Of a stretch of 64,000 nt of DNA, positions 1 to 8,881 are shown piece by piece. Source of the stretch: Parvularcula lutaonensis (GTDB lineage: Bacteria; Pseudomonadota; Alphaproteobacteria; Caulobacterales; Parvularculaceae); the NCBI RefSeq assembly GCF_014651915.1, contig NZ_BMXU01000001.1:1247501-1311500 (forward strand), in the 5' to 3' direction. The notes beneath the pieces are model-generated. The model was not told the DNA's origin and ran no database searches. It was given only the letters and a program-made list of their open reading frames with translations. Every line of letters starts with the position of its first letter. Position 1 is the first letter of the stretch. A program made the position numbers and the translations under genes.

Positions 1-25
1 TCAAATCACCCTAGAAAGCGCCGCT

Positions 26-39
26 GGCCTGCGGAGGCC
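26..39 (-). terminator. Short hairpin after the CBS gene
   Basis: On the minus strand a 5-bp stem (GGCCT/AGGCC, loop of four) lies just past the CBS-domain stop codon. There is no clear T-run, so it may be a weak or Rho-assisted terminator, or nothing. Confidence 0.3.
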
Positions 40-44
40 TCGTT

Positions 45-476
45 TCAGCCGCTCGCGATGTAGCTCTTCAGGGCCTCGGCTTCTTCCTTCACCTCACGGA
101 TCCGGTGCTTCACCACATCGCCGATGGACAGGATCCCCACGAGTTCGTCCCCCCGCATCACCGGAAGGTGCCGGATACGGCGGTCCGTCATCATGTCCAG
201 GAGCTCATCGACTGTCGCGTCGGGTGAGCAGGTGATCAGGTCCCTGGTCATCACTTCGGAGACCTTTCGTTCCCGCACGCCCATCGGCGCGCCGGCCATG
301 ACGCGAATCAGGTCCCGCTCGGACAGGATACCACTCGGCTTGCCCGCAGCATCCACGATCAGGAGGGCCCCGATATTGAGTTCGGCGAGTTTGTCGATCG
401 CGTCACCGAGCCTTGCCGTCTCAGCGAGGGTCTCGACCTTGTTGCCCTTGGAACTGACAATATCCTGTGCACGCAT
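45..476 (-). CDS. CBS domain pair protein
   Basis: A 143-residue soluble protein made almost only of two CBS motifs (roughly residues 8-60 and 75-128), the Bateman module that binds adenosyl nucleotides and acts as an energy or redox sensor. The repeats show the usual cores, GALLIVDAAGKPSGILSERD and LPVMRGDELVGILSIGDVV. The start is set by a strong Shine-Dalgarno AAGGAGG five bases before the ATG. It resembles the stand-alone CBS proteins common in alphaproteobacteria. Its partner or target cannot be read from the context: it is the last minus-strand gene before the window edge and is followed only by a weak hairpin. Confidence 0.9.
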   Translation of the reverse strand: MRAQDIVSSKGNKVETLAETARLGDAIDKLAELNIGALLIVDAAGKPSGILSERDLIRVMAGAPMGVRERKVSEVMTRDLITCSPDATVDELLDMMTDRRIRHLPVMRGDELVGILSIGDVVKHRIREVKEEAEALKSYIASG

Positions 477-536
477 CCTGACCTCCTTGGCGGTAAGGCC
501 GTGATATGGTGCGCCTAGTCAGCCCTTCCCGCAAGT

Positions 537-1319
537 TCAGGAGAAGCCGAATGGCAGCGGAGGCCTTTTCGCCATGCGGTCGAACAGCGGGAATGCGATC
601 AGCCCGAACAGAAACCCGCCAATGTGGGCCTCCCATGCGATCTGCGACGCTTCTCGAACACCGAATGCGCTGACAATGCCGGTCGCTAGATTGAGGCCGA
701 TATAGACCATCGACGCCACAAGGACGGGCCGCGCCCAGATTGGTGCTAGCCGTCCATATTCGGCTCCCATGGGTGCGAAGAGCCTGAGCGCGAAACGCAA
801 CGTTCCGGCCATCAGCCCGGAGATCGCACCAGACGCACCGATCATCGGGGTCGAATCATAAGGATGGAAGGCGAAATGCGTGAGCCCGCCGGCGATGCCG
901 CAGGCGATGTAGAAAGCCATGAATACGAGAACATTGTGCGTCCGGTCCGCCGGAGGCACGCCCTCGACGCACAGACGCCGCGCGACGCCCGAGCCGAAGA
1001 CCACCAGCCAGAGCATGTTGAGCAACAGGTGCGCGAGATTGCCGTGCAGGAACATGTGGGTGAACAGCGGAATGATCGCGAGCGCCACCTGGCCCTGCTC
1101 GATCCGAACGAGAAACTCCACGGGAACAAACGCGAAAGTGCTGAAGAGCGGGCCGGGGCCGAAGGGTGACTTGACCCAGAACGACGCGAAATAAGCGATG
1201 ATGGTCCAGGTCACGATGCCGCCGATAGGCACTGGCAGGTTGAAGATCGGACCGCCGCGGAAGGGCGTGCTGCCGCCGAAGCCTCGGTTGCGTCTGATCG
1301 CGGAGGGTCGTTCGGACAT
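537..1319 (-). CDS. Rhomboid family intramembrane serine protease
   Basis: A 260-residue polytopic membrane protein of the rhomboid family, which cleaves transmembrane substrates inside the bilayer. The catalytic serine is in GASGA (Ser163) and the catalytic histidine in AHIGG (His232). The conserved HGNLAHLLLNMLW segment (residues 92-104) corresponds to the family's TM2 signature, and about six hydrophobic helices follow one another. The reading frame stays open further upstream into the neighbouring PilZ gene, but the ATG chosen here gives a normal-length rhomboid and avoids a long overlap. Substrate unknown. It is transcribed away from the divergent PilZ gene. Confidence 0.9.
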   Translation of the reverse strand: MSERPSAIRRNRGFGGSTPFRGGPIFNLPVPIGGIVTWTIIAYFASFWVKSPFGPGPLFSTFAFVPVEFLVRIEQGQVALAIIPLFTHMFLHGNLAHLLLNMLWLVVFGSGVARRLCVEGVPPADRTHNVLVFMAFYIACGIAGGLTHFAFHPYDSTPMIGASGAISGLMAGTLRFALRLFAPMGAEYGRLAPIWARPVLVASMVYIGLNLATGIVSAFGVREASQIAWEAHIGGFLFGLIAFPLFDRMAKRPPLPFGFS

Positions 1320-1455
1320 GGGGCGGTGGGCCTTCCTCAGGAATGCGCAAGGTGGCCATCGAACGGCCCGGCAGCAAGCATTAGCCTCAACGTTTTGACC
1401 GTTTGTTGATTCGCCGGCGCTAGGACGTTTCGCTGCAGGAGAGGCGCAAACCACC

Positions 1456-2052
1456 ATGGACTCTTTCCAAGCCCAGTCGATCAGGGACCTGGCCGAGCCG
1501 TCGAGGCTCGCTGAGGCGGCTCGAGGGCGTCGGCACCGCCGGGTACCGATGCGCCTGCCCATGAAGTTCAAGCTGCCCGATGGAAAGGCCCGCCAAGGCG
1601 TGCTGGCGAATCTCTCTGTCAGCGGGGCCGGCGTGATTGCACGGCCGGGCGCACTCAACGGAGACAAGGTCGAACTGGTGGTGCCTGATCTCGGTCGGTT
1701 CACCGGCACTGTCGTGCGCCTCAATCCGCGAGGCTTCGGCGTCGAACTCTCCGGGACACGGGCGGACCGGATCGCCCGGGCCGACGCCCTCCAGATCTTT
1801 CTGAATCGTCCTTCCGAGAATTCCCGCGCCGTCCGTTATCCCCTCGCGGAGGAAGCCGTGCTCGAGACGGTGACTGGACAGGTCGCACACTGCCTCATTC
1901 TCGATGTGTCCGAGACCGGCGCTTCGGTGGCGACAGCGCTCTATCCGCGAATCGGAGAGACCGTCATGATAGGCCGCAAGCGCGGGATTGTCGCGCGCCA
2001 CCATGAAGAAGGGCTCGGAATCACCTTCATGCTTCCCATGGGCGCGCGCTAG
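1456..2052 (+). CDS. Tandem PilZ domain protein
   Basis: A 198-residue soluble protein with two PilZ-like domains. The first (about residues 26-100) has the c-di-GMP-binding arginine cluster RRHRRVPMR and the second motif NLSVSGAG. The second domain (about 123-195) has RYPLAEE and DVSETGAS, so its arginine patch is reduced while the D-x-S-x-x-G-like motif is kept. PilZ proteins read cyclic di-GMP and change motility, adhesion or polysaccharide export through partners. It lies 11 bases before the GYF-like gene, and the two-component pair follows in the same direction. Whether the second domain binds ligand is uncertain. Confidence 0.85.
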   Translation: MDSFQAQSIRDLAEPSRLAEAARGRRHRRVPMRLPMKFKLPDGKARQGVLANLSVSGAGVIARPGALNGDKVELVVPDLGRFTGTVVRLNPRGFGVELSGTRADRIARADALQIFLNRPSENSRAVRYPLAEEAVLETVTGQVAHCLILDVSETGASVATALYPRIGETVMIGRKRGIVARHHEEGLGITFMLPMGAR

Positions 2053-2063
2053 GCGGGACAGGT

Positions 2064-2564
2064 ATGGCGACCGAGAATTGGTGCATGAGCGTCGGCGGGA
2101 GGATCTACGGACCCTACCCCACGTCCCAAATGGCGAGCTTCGTCGCCGAAAAGCGCCTCGCCTATCACTCCCTCGTCGCTCCCGCGGGGAGCCGTGACTT
2201 CAGGCAGGCGTTGCAATTCGACGAGCTGCGCCCGCTTTTCCAGAGCGGTCCGGCCTCAGCTTCATTGGGCGGTTCGCTGCGCGCCTGTCTCGTCATCTTC
2301 GCCGACGGTCGTGCAGCCGAGGGCAACGCAGCCGAGATTCTTGGCCGCTTTGCCGATTCCCGTGCGCTTTCAGGATCCGTCTATCTCGTCCGCGGCGAGC
2401 TTGACGCCGAGTCGCTCCGAGCAGAGTTGGCGCAAGCCGTTCGGGGAGGCGAACGCCTCATGGTCATTGGCCTCGATAGCGGTGATTTCGCCTCGCAGGG
2501 CGTCGCCCTCACCGAGCATGAGACACTCGCCGCCCTCTTCCGCGACGCTGTCGAGCGGGATTGA
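2064..2564 (+). CDS. GYF-like (DUF4339) N-terminal domain protein
   Basis: A 166-residue protein whose first ~50 residues match the bacterial GYF_2/DUF4339 pattern: a tryptophan near the start, then GGRIYGPYPTSQMASFVAEK. In this family the module is thought to bind peptides or partner proteins. The remaining ~110 residues (residues 70-166) form an alternating alpha/beta sequence that I do not recognise; it has no signal peptide or membrane helix. The gene sits between the tandem PilZ gene and the ompR-like regulator with short gaps, so it may be co-transcribed with them. Function unknown. Confidence 0.7.
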   Translation: MATENWCMSVGGRIYGPYPTSQMASFVAEKRLAYHSLVAPAGSRDFRQALQFDELRPLFQSGPASASLGGSLRACLVIFADGRAAEGNAAEILGRFADSRALSGSVYLVRGELDAESLRAELAQAVRGGERLMVIGLDSGDFASQGVALTEHETLAALFRDAVERD

Positions 2565-2599
2565 TGGGCAAAGCTGGCGAATTCCTTTAAGCGGATCGC

Positions 2600-3301
2600 A
2601 TGGTGCAAACCGCCGAAACCCTTGCAGGACATGATACGCCGCACGTGCTCGTCGTGGACGACGACGAGGGCATCAGGAAACTGTTGGCGCGCTACCTGCG
2701 GGAAAACGGCTTCCTCGCCTCCGCAGTGGAAAGCGCGGCCCACGCTGATGCCTTGATGAAAACCATTGCCTTCGATGCGCTGGTGATCGACGTCATGATG
2801 CCGGGCGAGGACGGTTTCTCGATGACCGAGCGGCTGCGGGCGCGCTCCGCGGTGCCGATCCTCCTTCTCACCGCGCGCGGGGAGCCTGAGGACAGGATTC
2901 GCGGCCTCGAGGCTGGCGCCAACGACTACCTTCCCAAGCCGTTCGAGCCGCGCGAACTCGTCCTGCGCCTTCGCGGGCTCCTCCAGCGCACCGCCCTTCC
3001 CCCCAAGGACGAGCGCGTGCGCTTCGGTCCCTTTGCCTTCGATCCGGCACGGGGGGAGCTGACCAATGACGGTGAGAGGGTGAAACTCACCGATGCGGAG
3101 CTGCATCTTCTGCGTACGCTGGCCGCCAAACCCGGAGCCCCCATTCCGCGGACCGTCCTGGCACAGAAGGAACTCGGGGTCTTCGACCGCTCCATCGACG
3201 TCCAGGTCACGCGCCTGCGCCGCAAGATCGAAGAGGACCCGCGCAGCCCCCGCTACCTGAAGACGGTGCGCGGCGTCGGCTACGCCCTGATGACGGACTG
3301 A
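2600..3301 (+). CDS. OmpR-family response regulator
   Basis: A 233-residue DNA-binding response regulator. The receiver domain (about residues 13-125) has the acidic pair in VVDDDEG, the phospho-acceptor Asp64 in VIDVMMPGEDG, and the conserved switch and lysine positions in LLTARGE and DYLPKPFEP. The C-terminal winged helix (about 140-230) ends with the usual VQVTRLRRKIEEDP and TVRGVGYAL signature. The histidine kinase gene starts 7 bases after its stop, so the two form a classic pair. Target genes cannot be told from this window. Confidence 0.93.
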   Translation: MVQTAETLAGHDTPHVLVVDDDEGIRKLLARYLRENGFLASAVESAAHADALMKTIAFDALVIDVMMPGEDGFSMTERLRARSAVPILLLTARGEPEDRIRGLEAGANDYLPKPFEPRELVLRLRGLLQRTALPPKDERVRFGPFAFDPARGELTNDGERVKLTDAELHLLRTLAAKPGAPIPRTVLAQKELGVFDRSIDVQVTRLRRKIEEDPRSPRYLKTVRGVGYALMTD

Positions 3302-3308
3302 CCCGCCC

Positions 3309-4610
3309 GTGCTCCGCAGGATCGCACCCAAGAGCCTCTGGGGACGGACGGTCCTGATCGTCGTCCTGCCGATTTTCCTGATGCAGTCGGTGGTGACCTT
3401 CATCTTCTTCAACCGGCACTGGGAAGAGGTGACAGGCTCCCTTGCCCGCCAGTCGGCAAGCGAGATGGCGCACATTCTCGAGCTATGGCGTGACCCACCC
3501 GAAGGGCTCGACCGCGACGATATCGTCGAGATGGCGCGCGAGGACCTGCAGCTCTTCATGCGCTGGGCGCCCGGAGAAACGATCCCGGAACGCGACAAGC
3601 TTTCCTTCTTCTCGCCGCCGAACAGGACGCTGGAGGACGAGCTTTCCCGAGCCATCAGCGAACCTGTCTGGATCAATACGCGCGGCTATGCGGACGAAGT
3701 CGAAGTCCGCGTCCAGCTCGACGACGGATACCTCGTCTTCGTCACACCACGCGATCAGGTCACCGCGCAGAACGGGCACCTCTTTGTGCTCTGGCTGATC
3801 GCCACGACCATGCTCCTCGGCTATGTCGCCGTGCAGTTCATGCGCAACCAGGTCCGCTCGATCACGCGGCTTGCGGCTGCGGCGGAAGCCTTTGGTCGCG
3901 GCGATGACATGCCTGAGTTTCGGCCGACCGGCGCGCGGGAAGTCCGGCAGGCAGGACAGGCTTTCATGGCCATGCGGGCACGGATCAAACGCTACCTTCT
4001 TCAGCGCACGGAGATGCTTGCCGGGGTCAGCCATGACCTTCGCACGCCGCTCACCCGGATGAAGCTCGGCATTGCCATGCTTCCCGAAGGCGAAGACCGG
4101 GATGCCCTCGATGCGGATGCGAAAGAGATGGAGAGGATGCTCGAAGCCTATCTCGACTTTGTGCGGGACAGTCAGGACACCGACAGGACGATCGTTTCGG
4201 TAGGTGAACTGGCCGCGGACCTGAAGGCCGAGTTCGCGCGCATGGGCAAGGCGCTCGAGGTGGAGATCGAGGAGGACCTGTCGGTCGATGCGTCACCCCT
4301 CAGCCTCAAACGCGCGCTCAGCAACCTGTGCAGCAACGCGTTTGCCCATGCCACGCGCGTGAGGCTCGAGGGGCATCGCGCAGGCGGCAGCGTCATCCTG
4401 ACCGTCGACGATGACGGGCCGGGGATTGCGAAGGAAGACCGTGACCGGGCCCTCCAGCCCTTCGAGCGGCTCGACAGCTCACGATCTTCGCCAGGCAGCG
4501 GGCTTGGCCTTTCGATTGTCCAGGATATCGTGCGGAACCACGGCGGCAGGTTGACCCTCGGCGAGTCCCCGCTGGGCGGGCTGCGCGCGACGATCAGCCT
4601 GCCAGGCTAG
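3309..4610 (+). CDS. EnvZ-like sensor histidine kinase
   Basis: A 433-residue membrane kinase starting with GTG. TM1 covers about residues 14-34, a periplasmic sensor of ~120 residues follows, and TM2 lies near 158-176, leading into a HAMP linker. The dimerisation helix has the H-box GVSHDLRTPLTRMK with phospho-accepting His242. The ATPase domain shows NLCSNAFAHA (N box), DDDGPGI (G1) and GSGLGLSIV (G2). The arrangement matches EnvZ-type kinases rather than ChvG. It presumably phosphorylates the adjacent OmpR-like regulator. Its stop codon faces the bamB stop only 7 bases away. Confidence 0.92.
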   Translation: MLRRIAPKSLWGRTVLIVVLPIFLMQSVVTFIFFNRHWEEVTGSLARQSASEMAHILELWRDPPEGLDRDDIVEMAREDLQLFMRWAPGETIPERDKLSFFSPPNRTLEDELSRAISEPVWINTRGYADEVEVRVQLDDGYLVFVTPRDQVTAQNGHLFVLWLIATTMLLGYVAVQFMRNQVRSITRLAAAAEAFGRGDDMPEFRPTGAREVRQAGQAFMAMRARIKRYLLQRTEMLAGVSHDLRTPLTRMKLGIAMLPEGEDRDALDADAKEMERMLEAYLDFVRDSQDTDRTIVSVGELAADLKAEFARMGKALEVEIEEDLSVDASPLSLKRALSNLCSNAFAHATRVRLEGHRAGGSVILTVDDDGPGIAKEDRDRALQPFERLDSSRSSPGSGLGLSIVQDIVRNHGGRLTLGESPLGGLRATISLPG

Positions 4611-4617
4611 CGCGCTG

Positions 4618-5997
4618 TTACTGCGCGGCCTCCCCGAAAGCTTCGACGAAGCCTTTCTCCGTGATGACGTAGATCGTCCCGCCGGCAATGACTGGTGGCA
4701 GGTTCGCCCCGTCCTTGAGGCGGTAACGCGCTTCGATCTCGCCATTCTGGGGAGAAAGCCCGATCAGTTCTCCATTGCTTCCCGCGAGCCATAGCCTGCC
4801 GCCACCGAGAACGGGACCGGCCCAGCTGATGCGCTTTTTCTTTCGCCGCTCGTTCTTGAAAGCGGGAAGGTCCACGACGAAGCGGATCCGGCCGTCGATC
4901 CGGTTGACCGCCACGAACTGGCCGGCGTTCGACACGATGTAGATCGTTTCACCTGCAAGCCATGGGGTATGATACCCCCCTACCGGACGTTCCCAGGCAA
5001 CGGCCCCTGTCCTCAGGTCGATTCCGGCCATTTGGCCCGACTGGCTCACCGAGAAGACTGCGCCCCGGTCGATGATCGGGCTAGCGGCAATGTCGCCCAG
5101 CACCGAAAGGGCATTGAGCTTAGAGGTCCGGGAGATCGTCTGCTGCCAATTGACCCGGCCATTGATAAGGTCGAGCGAAGTCACTTCGCCCGAGCTGAAC
5201 GGGACAACCACACTGCGCCCGTCGACAGCGGGGGCCGCGGCCGCCAGGAAGCGCGCTGATTCCTCGAAACTCTCATAGCCCCAGCGCTCCTCTCCGGTGG
5301 CCTGGTCGAGAGCAAAGACTTCATTCGAAATGCTCACGGCGATCACCAGGCCGCCAGCAACCGTCGGTGGATTGCGCATCGGGCTTCCGGTCTCGACCTG
5401 CCAGAGCAGCTCACCGGACCGCGCATCGAGGGCGGCGATGAAGCCGAAGCCCGACGTCACGAACAGTCGGTCTTCAGCAAGGGCCGCGCCGCCGCCGAAG
5501 CCGAGATCGGCCGGCTTGACGCGTGCGAAAATGTTGAGGCGGCGAGCGGCGCGGTCGCGGACATCCGGCGTCAGGGTCGTCTCCCAGACTTTCTTGCCGG
5601 TGTCGCGGTCGACAGCCATGACATTGGCAACCGCGTCGATATTGTAGAGCAGCTCCGTCCCGACGACAGGCGTCGAAGTGATCGGGGCTTTTTTCGCCTT
5701 TGGCGAGATGACGCGTGCGCGCCATGCGCGGACCAGCTCCGCGGGTGCGGCCACGTGGATCAGTGTGTGGTCGGGTGCGCCAGCAACCTGCGGCCAGGTT
5801 TCATTGGCAAGGGGCGGCGGGACGACGATGCCCTGCCCTGCGAGTTCGGGATCGGGCTCGATCACCTCTTCGGGTGCAAGCACGGCGACCGCATCCGCGA
5901 ACTCACGATCTTCGGCACTGCCGCCATTGCTGCTGCAGGACACGGCCAGGAGGGCAAGCCCGGCAAGGCCGGCAAGTTTCAGGGTCCTCGCGATCAC
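4618..5997 (-). CDS. bamB: Outer membrane assembly lipoprotein BamB
   Basis: A 459-residue lipoprotein subunit of the BAM complex, which inserts beta-barrel proteins into the outer membrane. The signal peptide ends with the lipobox LAVSC (lipidated Cys21). The rest is a PQQ-like beta-propeller with repeated blades such as GELLWQVETGSPMRNPP, GEERWGYESF and GAVAWERPVGG. It overlaps the upstream TPR membrane protein gene by 4 bases, an arrangement common in alphaproteobacteria. The der GTPase gene that often follows is absent here; the kinase gene converges on it instead. Confidence 0.92.
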   Translation of the reverse strand: MIARTLKLAGLAGLALLAVSCSSNGGSAEDREFADAVAVLAPEEVIEPDPELAGQGIVVPPPLANETWPQVAGAPDHTLIHVAAPAELVRAWRARVISPKAKKAPITSTPVVGTELLYNIDAVANVMAVDRDTGKKVWETTLTPDVRDRAARRLNIFARVKPADLGFGGGAALAEDRLFVTSGFGFIAALDARSGELLWQVETGSPMRNPPTVAGGLVIAVSISNEVFALDQATGEERWGYESFEESARFLAAAAPAVDGRSVVVPFSSGEVTSLDLINGRVNWQQTISRTSKLNALSVLGDIAASPIIDRGAVFSVSQSGQMAGIDLRTGAVAWERPVGGYHTPWLAGETIYIVSNAGQFVAVNRIDGRIRFVVDLPAFKNERRKKKRISWAGPVLGGGRLWLAGSNGELIGLSPQNGEIEARYRLKDGANLPPVIAGGTIYVITEKGFVEAFGEAAQ

Positions 5998-6842
5998 TGG
6001 GGCGTCTCTCCGGTTTCACCCGCGCCGGTGTTCTCACCAGCGGTCTCCTCTGCCTGTTCAGCAGGCTGAATATCCGGGAGCTGGGGCAGTCCGAGGGACG
6101 TGCCTGAGCCGACGCCAGCAGCGTCGAGTTCCGCGCCAAAGCGTTCGATGAAGGATGTCGCATCCGGGACCGGGGCCGCAGGCTGGATCGCGGCACCGTT
6201 TGCGGCGGCGTCGGCCAAGGCTGCGTAGGTTTCTGCCCGTGCGCGCAGGCCGGGAGGCGCCGTCTCTGATGCGGCGAGCGCTTCGAACCCAGCCCGTGCG
6301 GCGAGGTAGTCGCCTCGCACGAGTGCGGCAGCGGAGGTTATTTCCTCCGCATGCGCCCGAAAGGCTTCGGTTTCGACCTGTGATGCGATCTCCGCCGCCT
6401 CTTCGGGCCGATTGTTGAACAAGGCGTAGGCTGCGCGGATCCGGGCGACGTCGCGCATCGGCGCGGACACCGAAGCATCTTCATAGACGCTGGCGTAAAG
6501 ATCGCGGGCTGCCTCGATATCGCCCTGCAGGCCAAGCTGCTGGGCGGCGCGCATGGCAGCGAGCTTGGCGAAGCCGCTATCGGCTTCCTCCGCGAAGGTG
6601 CGGAGCGACGCAAGGTCAGGCTCGGTCTCGGCGCCGAAACTCAGCGGGACATAGGCTTCGGCGGCGAGGCGCGCTGTTTCTTCCTTTCGCGACTCGTAGA
6701 ACTGCCAACCTGCAACGCCACCGATAATGGCGACGGCACCGGCAATCAGGGGAATCTGAAACTGCCGGAGGCGCTCGAATGTCTGGTCGCGGGAGAGATC
6801 TTCATCGACCTCGCGGAGGAGGACGTCTTCTTCGGAAGCCAC
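5994..6842 (-). CDS. TPR-type membrane-anchored protein (YfgM-like)
   Basis: A 282-residue protein with a short cytoplasmic N-terminus, one transmembrane helix (about residues 31-50, IPLIAGAVAIIGGVAGWQFY) and a periplasmic helical region with TPR-like repeats to about residue 210. The tail (230-282) is low in complexity and rich in Pro, Ala and Glu. This matches the alphaproteobacterial tetratricopeptide protein found directly upstream of bamB, comparable to E. coli YfgM, an ancillary SecYEG/chaperone factor. The 4-base overlap with bamB suggests coupled translation and a role in envelope protein traffic. Confidence 0.82.
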   Translation of the reverse strand: MASEEDVLLREVDEDLSRDQTFERLRQFQIPLIAGAVAIIGGVAGWQFYESRKEETARLAAEAYVPLSFGAETEPDLASLRTFAEEADSGFAKLAAMRAAQQLGLQGDIEAARDLYASVYEDASVSAPMRDVARIRAAYALFNNRPEEAAEIASQVETEAFRAHAEEITSAAALVRGDYLAARAGFEALAASETAPPGLRARAETYAALADAAANGAAIQPAAPVPDATSFIERFGAELDAAGVGSGTSLGLPQLPDIQPAEQAEETAGENTGAGETGETPQ

Positions 6843-6871
6843 AGGCGCTCCTCAATAACTCTGTCCGGCAC

Positions 6872-6947
6872 TGGCAGGGGCAGCAGGACTCGAACCCGCG
6901 ACCCTCGGTTTTGGAGACCGATGCTCTACCAACTGAGCTATACCCCT
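6872..6947 (-). tRNA. tRNA-Trp (CCA anticodon)
   Basis: On the minus strand a full 76-base cloverleaf can be folded: acceptor AGGGGTA/TGCCCCT, D arm with AGCTCAGTTGGTAGAGC, anticodon stem TCGGT/ACCGA around CT-CCA-AA, and T arm with GGTTCGAGTCC. The 3' CCA is encoded. Anticodon CCA identifies tryptophan. It lies between the SnoaL-like gene and the TPR gene on the same strand. Confidence 0.95.
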
Positions 6948-7015
6948 AGGCCGTCCGGGGGCCTTACGGCCCTCGCACACAAGACGCAATAAGCCGTGAG
7001 GCCTGAACTCCGATT

Positions 7016-7420
7016 TTACATCGGATAGAAGAACTCCTCGCGGACGATCTTCCCGTCCTTGACGTGATAGGTCCCGATTTCGCTGCCCTCGGTGATCTCA
7101 CCGGTTTCCTTGTTCTTGATCTTCATCCGGAAATGAACGGCAAAGGTGTCGTCGCCGAAATAGTAGGGCCCCTTCACCGCCTCTTCGGGCGGGATGTCCC
7201 CGATCTGCTCCTCGAACATCGACTCCCACCACTGGTGCTTGCCCTTGATCGCCTCGAGCCCCCTGGCCTCGCGGTCCATCTTCATGTCGGGATTGGCATA
7301 GGCCTCCACCGACACCGCATCGTCGGCGTAGAGCCTGTCCAGATTTGCAGAGGCTTGGCCCTTGCGGCAACCGTCGACGAGGGTGGTGGCGACGTCCCGC
7401 AGCTTGTCACTCGGTCCCAT
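7016..7420 (-). CDS. SnoaL-like domain protein (NTF2 fold)
   Basis: A 134-residue soluble protein of the SnoaL/NTF2-like superfamily, a cone-shaped fold used by ketosteroid isomerases, polyketide cyclases and many small orphan proteins. An N-terminal helix is followed by LDRLYADDAVSVEA, then GLEAIKGKHQWWESMF and the strand run FAVHFRMKIKNKETGE and GTYHVKDGKIVREEFFYP, typical of the fold. The start chosen (MGPSDKL) follows a good AGGGAGA ribosome site; an earlier in-frame start is possible but has none. Substrate unknown. Confidence 0.75.
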   Translation of the reverse strand: MGPSDKLRDVATTLVDGCRKGQASANLDRLYADDAVSVEAYANPDMKMDREARGLEAIKGKHQWWESMFEEQIGDIPPEEAVKGPYYFGDDTFAVHFRMKIKNKETGEITEGSEIGTYHVKDGKIVREEFFYPM

Positions 7421-7486
7421 CGAATGTTCTCCCTTTGTTTGCGCCTGTGGCTTGCCATACCGGAGGCCTCCCTCCAAGCGGCGGAG

Positions 7487-7942
7487 TCAGTCGCTATGCA
7501 GCAGGACCTTGCGCGCCTCATTGACCTTCGCAGCCAGATAATCGCTGCCACCTTGGTCGGGATGGGCCCTGACGATCATGCGTTTGTGCGCAGCCTGGAT
7601 CGCTGCTTCGTCGGGATCACCATCGAGGCCGAGCACCGCGAGCGCTTCGGCCCGGTCCATGCCTGGCGGGCGGGGCCGCGTCGGGGGCGGCTTGTCACCG
7701 AGCTCCTCGAAATCCCCCTTCCGTCCGACCTCCCGCATCACCTGCGTGCCGGCGAAACCGGCACCGATAGCCAGGGCCATGGCTGCAAGAGGCGTTAGCC
7801 TCATCCAGGCAAGCAGGATCACGGCCGCCGCCGTCGCCGCACCGATCAGCGCGAGCCGACGCTTCAGCGCGACCGAAAGATCGAGCTTCCGGGCCACGAA
7901 ACCCGAGACAAGGAGAAGGACAGCGAGCGCAAACAGCAGCAT
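7487..7942 (-). CDS. Membrane-anchored J-domain protein
   Basis: A 151-residue protein with N-terminal hydrophobic segments (about residues 1-18 and 30-67) and a C-terminal J domain (about 94-151) containing the HPD tripeptide in RAHPDQGGSDYLAAKVNEA. The layout, membrane helix then a terminal J domain, is like the mitochondrial Tim14/Pam18 and the alphaproteobacterial DnaJ-like proteins related to it. It should stimulate DnaK at the membrane surface. It follows mipZ by 51 bases on the same strand. Confidence 0.85.
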   Translation of the reverse strand: MLLFALAVLLLVSGFVARKLDLSVALKRRLALIGAATAAAVILLAWMRLTPLAAMALAIGAGFAGTQVMREVGRKGDFEELGDKPPPTRPRPPGMDRAEALAVLGLDGDPDEAAIQAAHKRMIVRAHPDQGGSDYLAAKVNEARKVLLHSD

Positions 7943-7993
7943 CCTGCTACGCTACCCCTGTTTGGTGAAGAAGTGGATGGTCGCGGATGGCCT

Positions 7994-8881
7994 TCAGGCA
8001 GCTTCAGCCGCGGCTTCCTTGGCCCGCGCGGGCTCGGGTTTGACGTCCTCGCCGGACAGGCCGGGCAGCCTGAGCGCCGCGATGAAGCTCCGAAGTTCCT
8101 GGCGTGCCGCGATATGGCTCATCGAGGAGAGCTTTCGCGGGCTGCCCTTCGAGCCGAGATCGAGCAGCGTCATGCCATAGCTGAACAGCTCGCGATAAAT
8201 CACGCGCTCACCGAAGCCGCGCGCCTGGCGGAACTGGATCCGCTTGGACAGGTCATCGAGCTTCGCTGCCATCTTGGCCTTGTTCTTGGCGTTGGTGGCC
8301 TGCAACCGGTTGCGGGTGACGACCCAATCAATGCCGCCCATGACCCCTGACTGGGCCCGCATCTGGCGCGCGCGCCAGACGGTCTCGGCATAGAGGCTCG
8401 GGCCCTTGATCTCGCCCGTCGCGCTGTCGACCCGGGCTAGAAGGTCAAAGTCGACAAAGCTGTCATTGAGCGGCGTCACGATGGTATCGGCATAGCAGTG
8501 CGCCGTGCGGCTGAGATGCGTGTCCGCACCCGGACTATCGATGACGAGGAAATCACAGTCCGCGAAAGCCTCGAGGGTCCTTTGCAGGCGGGCGTCATCA
8601 TCCTCGTTGCGCATCTTGACGCTGTCATGCTCGGAATTCTGCAGTGGCAGGAATTTCGGCATAGGGAGCTCGTCAGGCGTCAGTCCCTGCGTCACCGCCC
8701 ATTGCGCACGGTTCTCGAGATAGCGCGCAAGACTCTTCTGGCGCACATCGATATCCAGAACGCCGACCGAGCGACCTGCTCGCAGCAGCGCAACGACGAG
8801 GTGCATGGCGACGGTTGTCTTGCCCGAGCCGCCTTTCTCATTGCCGATGACAATGACATGGGTGCCTGTTTTCGAGGTCAT
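7994..8881 (-). CDS. mipZ: Division plane positioning ATPase MipZ
   Basis: A 295-residue deviant-Walker P-loop ATPase of the ParA/MinD superfamily. The Walker A motif is GNEKGGSGKTT (residues 13-23) and the Walker B region reads CDFLVIDSPGAD. The long sequence after the switch, with GGIDWVVTRNRLQ, and the Ala/Glu-rich tail match MipZ of alphaproteobacteria, which forms a gradient from ParB at the poles and blocks FtsZ assembly away from midcell. It overlaps the upstream SPOR gene by ATGA. No parAB or ftsZ is in the window. Confidence 0.9.
   Translation of the reverse strand: MTSKTGTHVIVIGNEKGGSGKTTVAMHLVVALLRAGRSVGVLDIDVRQKSLARYLENRAQWAVTQGLTPDELPMPKFLPLQNSEHDSVKMRNEDDDARLQRTLEAFADCDFLVIDSPGADTHLSRTAHCYADTIVTPLNDSFVDFDLLARVDSATGEIKGPSLYAETVWRARQMRAQSGVMGGIDWVVTRNRLQATNAKNKAKMAAKLDDLSKRIQFRQARGFGERVIYRELFSYGMTLLDLGSKGSPRKLSSMSHIAARQELRSFIAALRLPGLSGEDVKPEPARAKEAAAEAA

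Noticed and set aside
1320-1724. Longer N-terminus for the rhomboid protease
   Set aside because: The frame is open but runs across the divergent PilZ gene, shows no similarity to rhomboids, and the inner ATG gives a standard protein.
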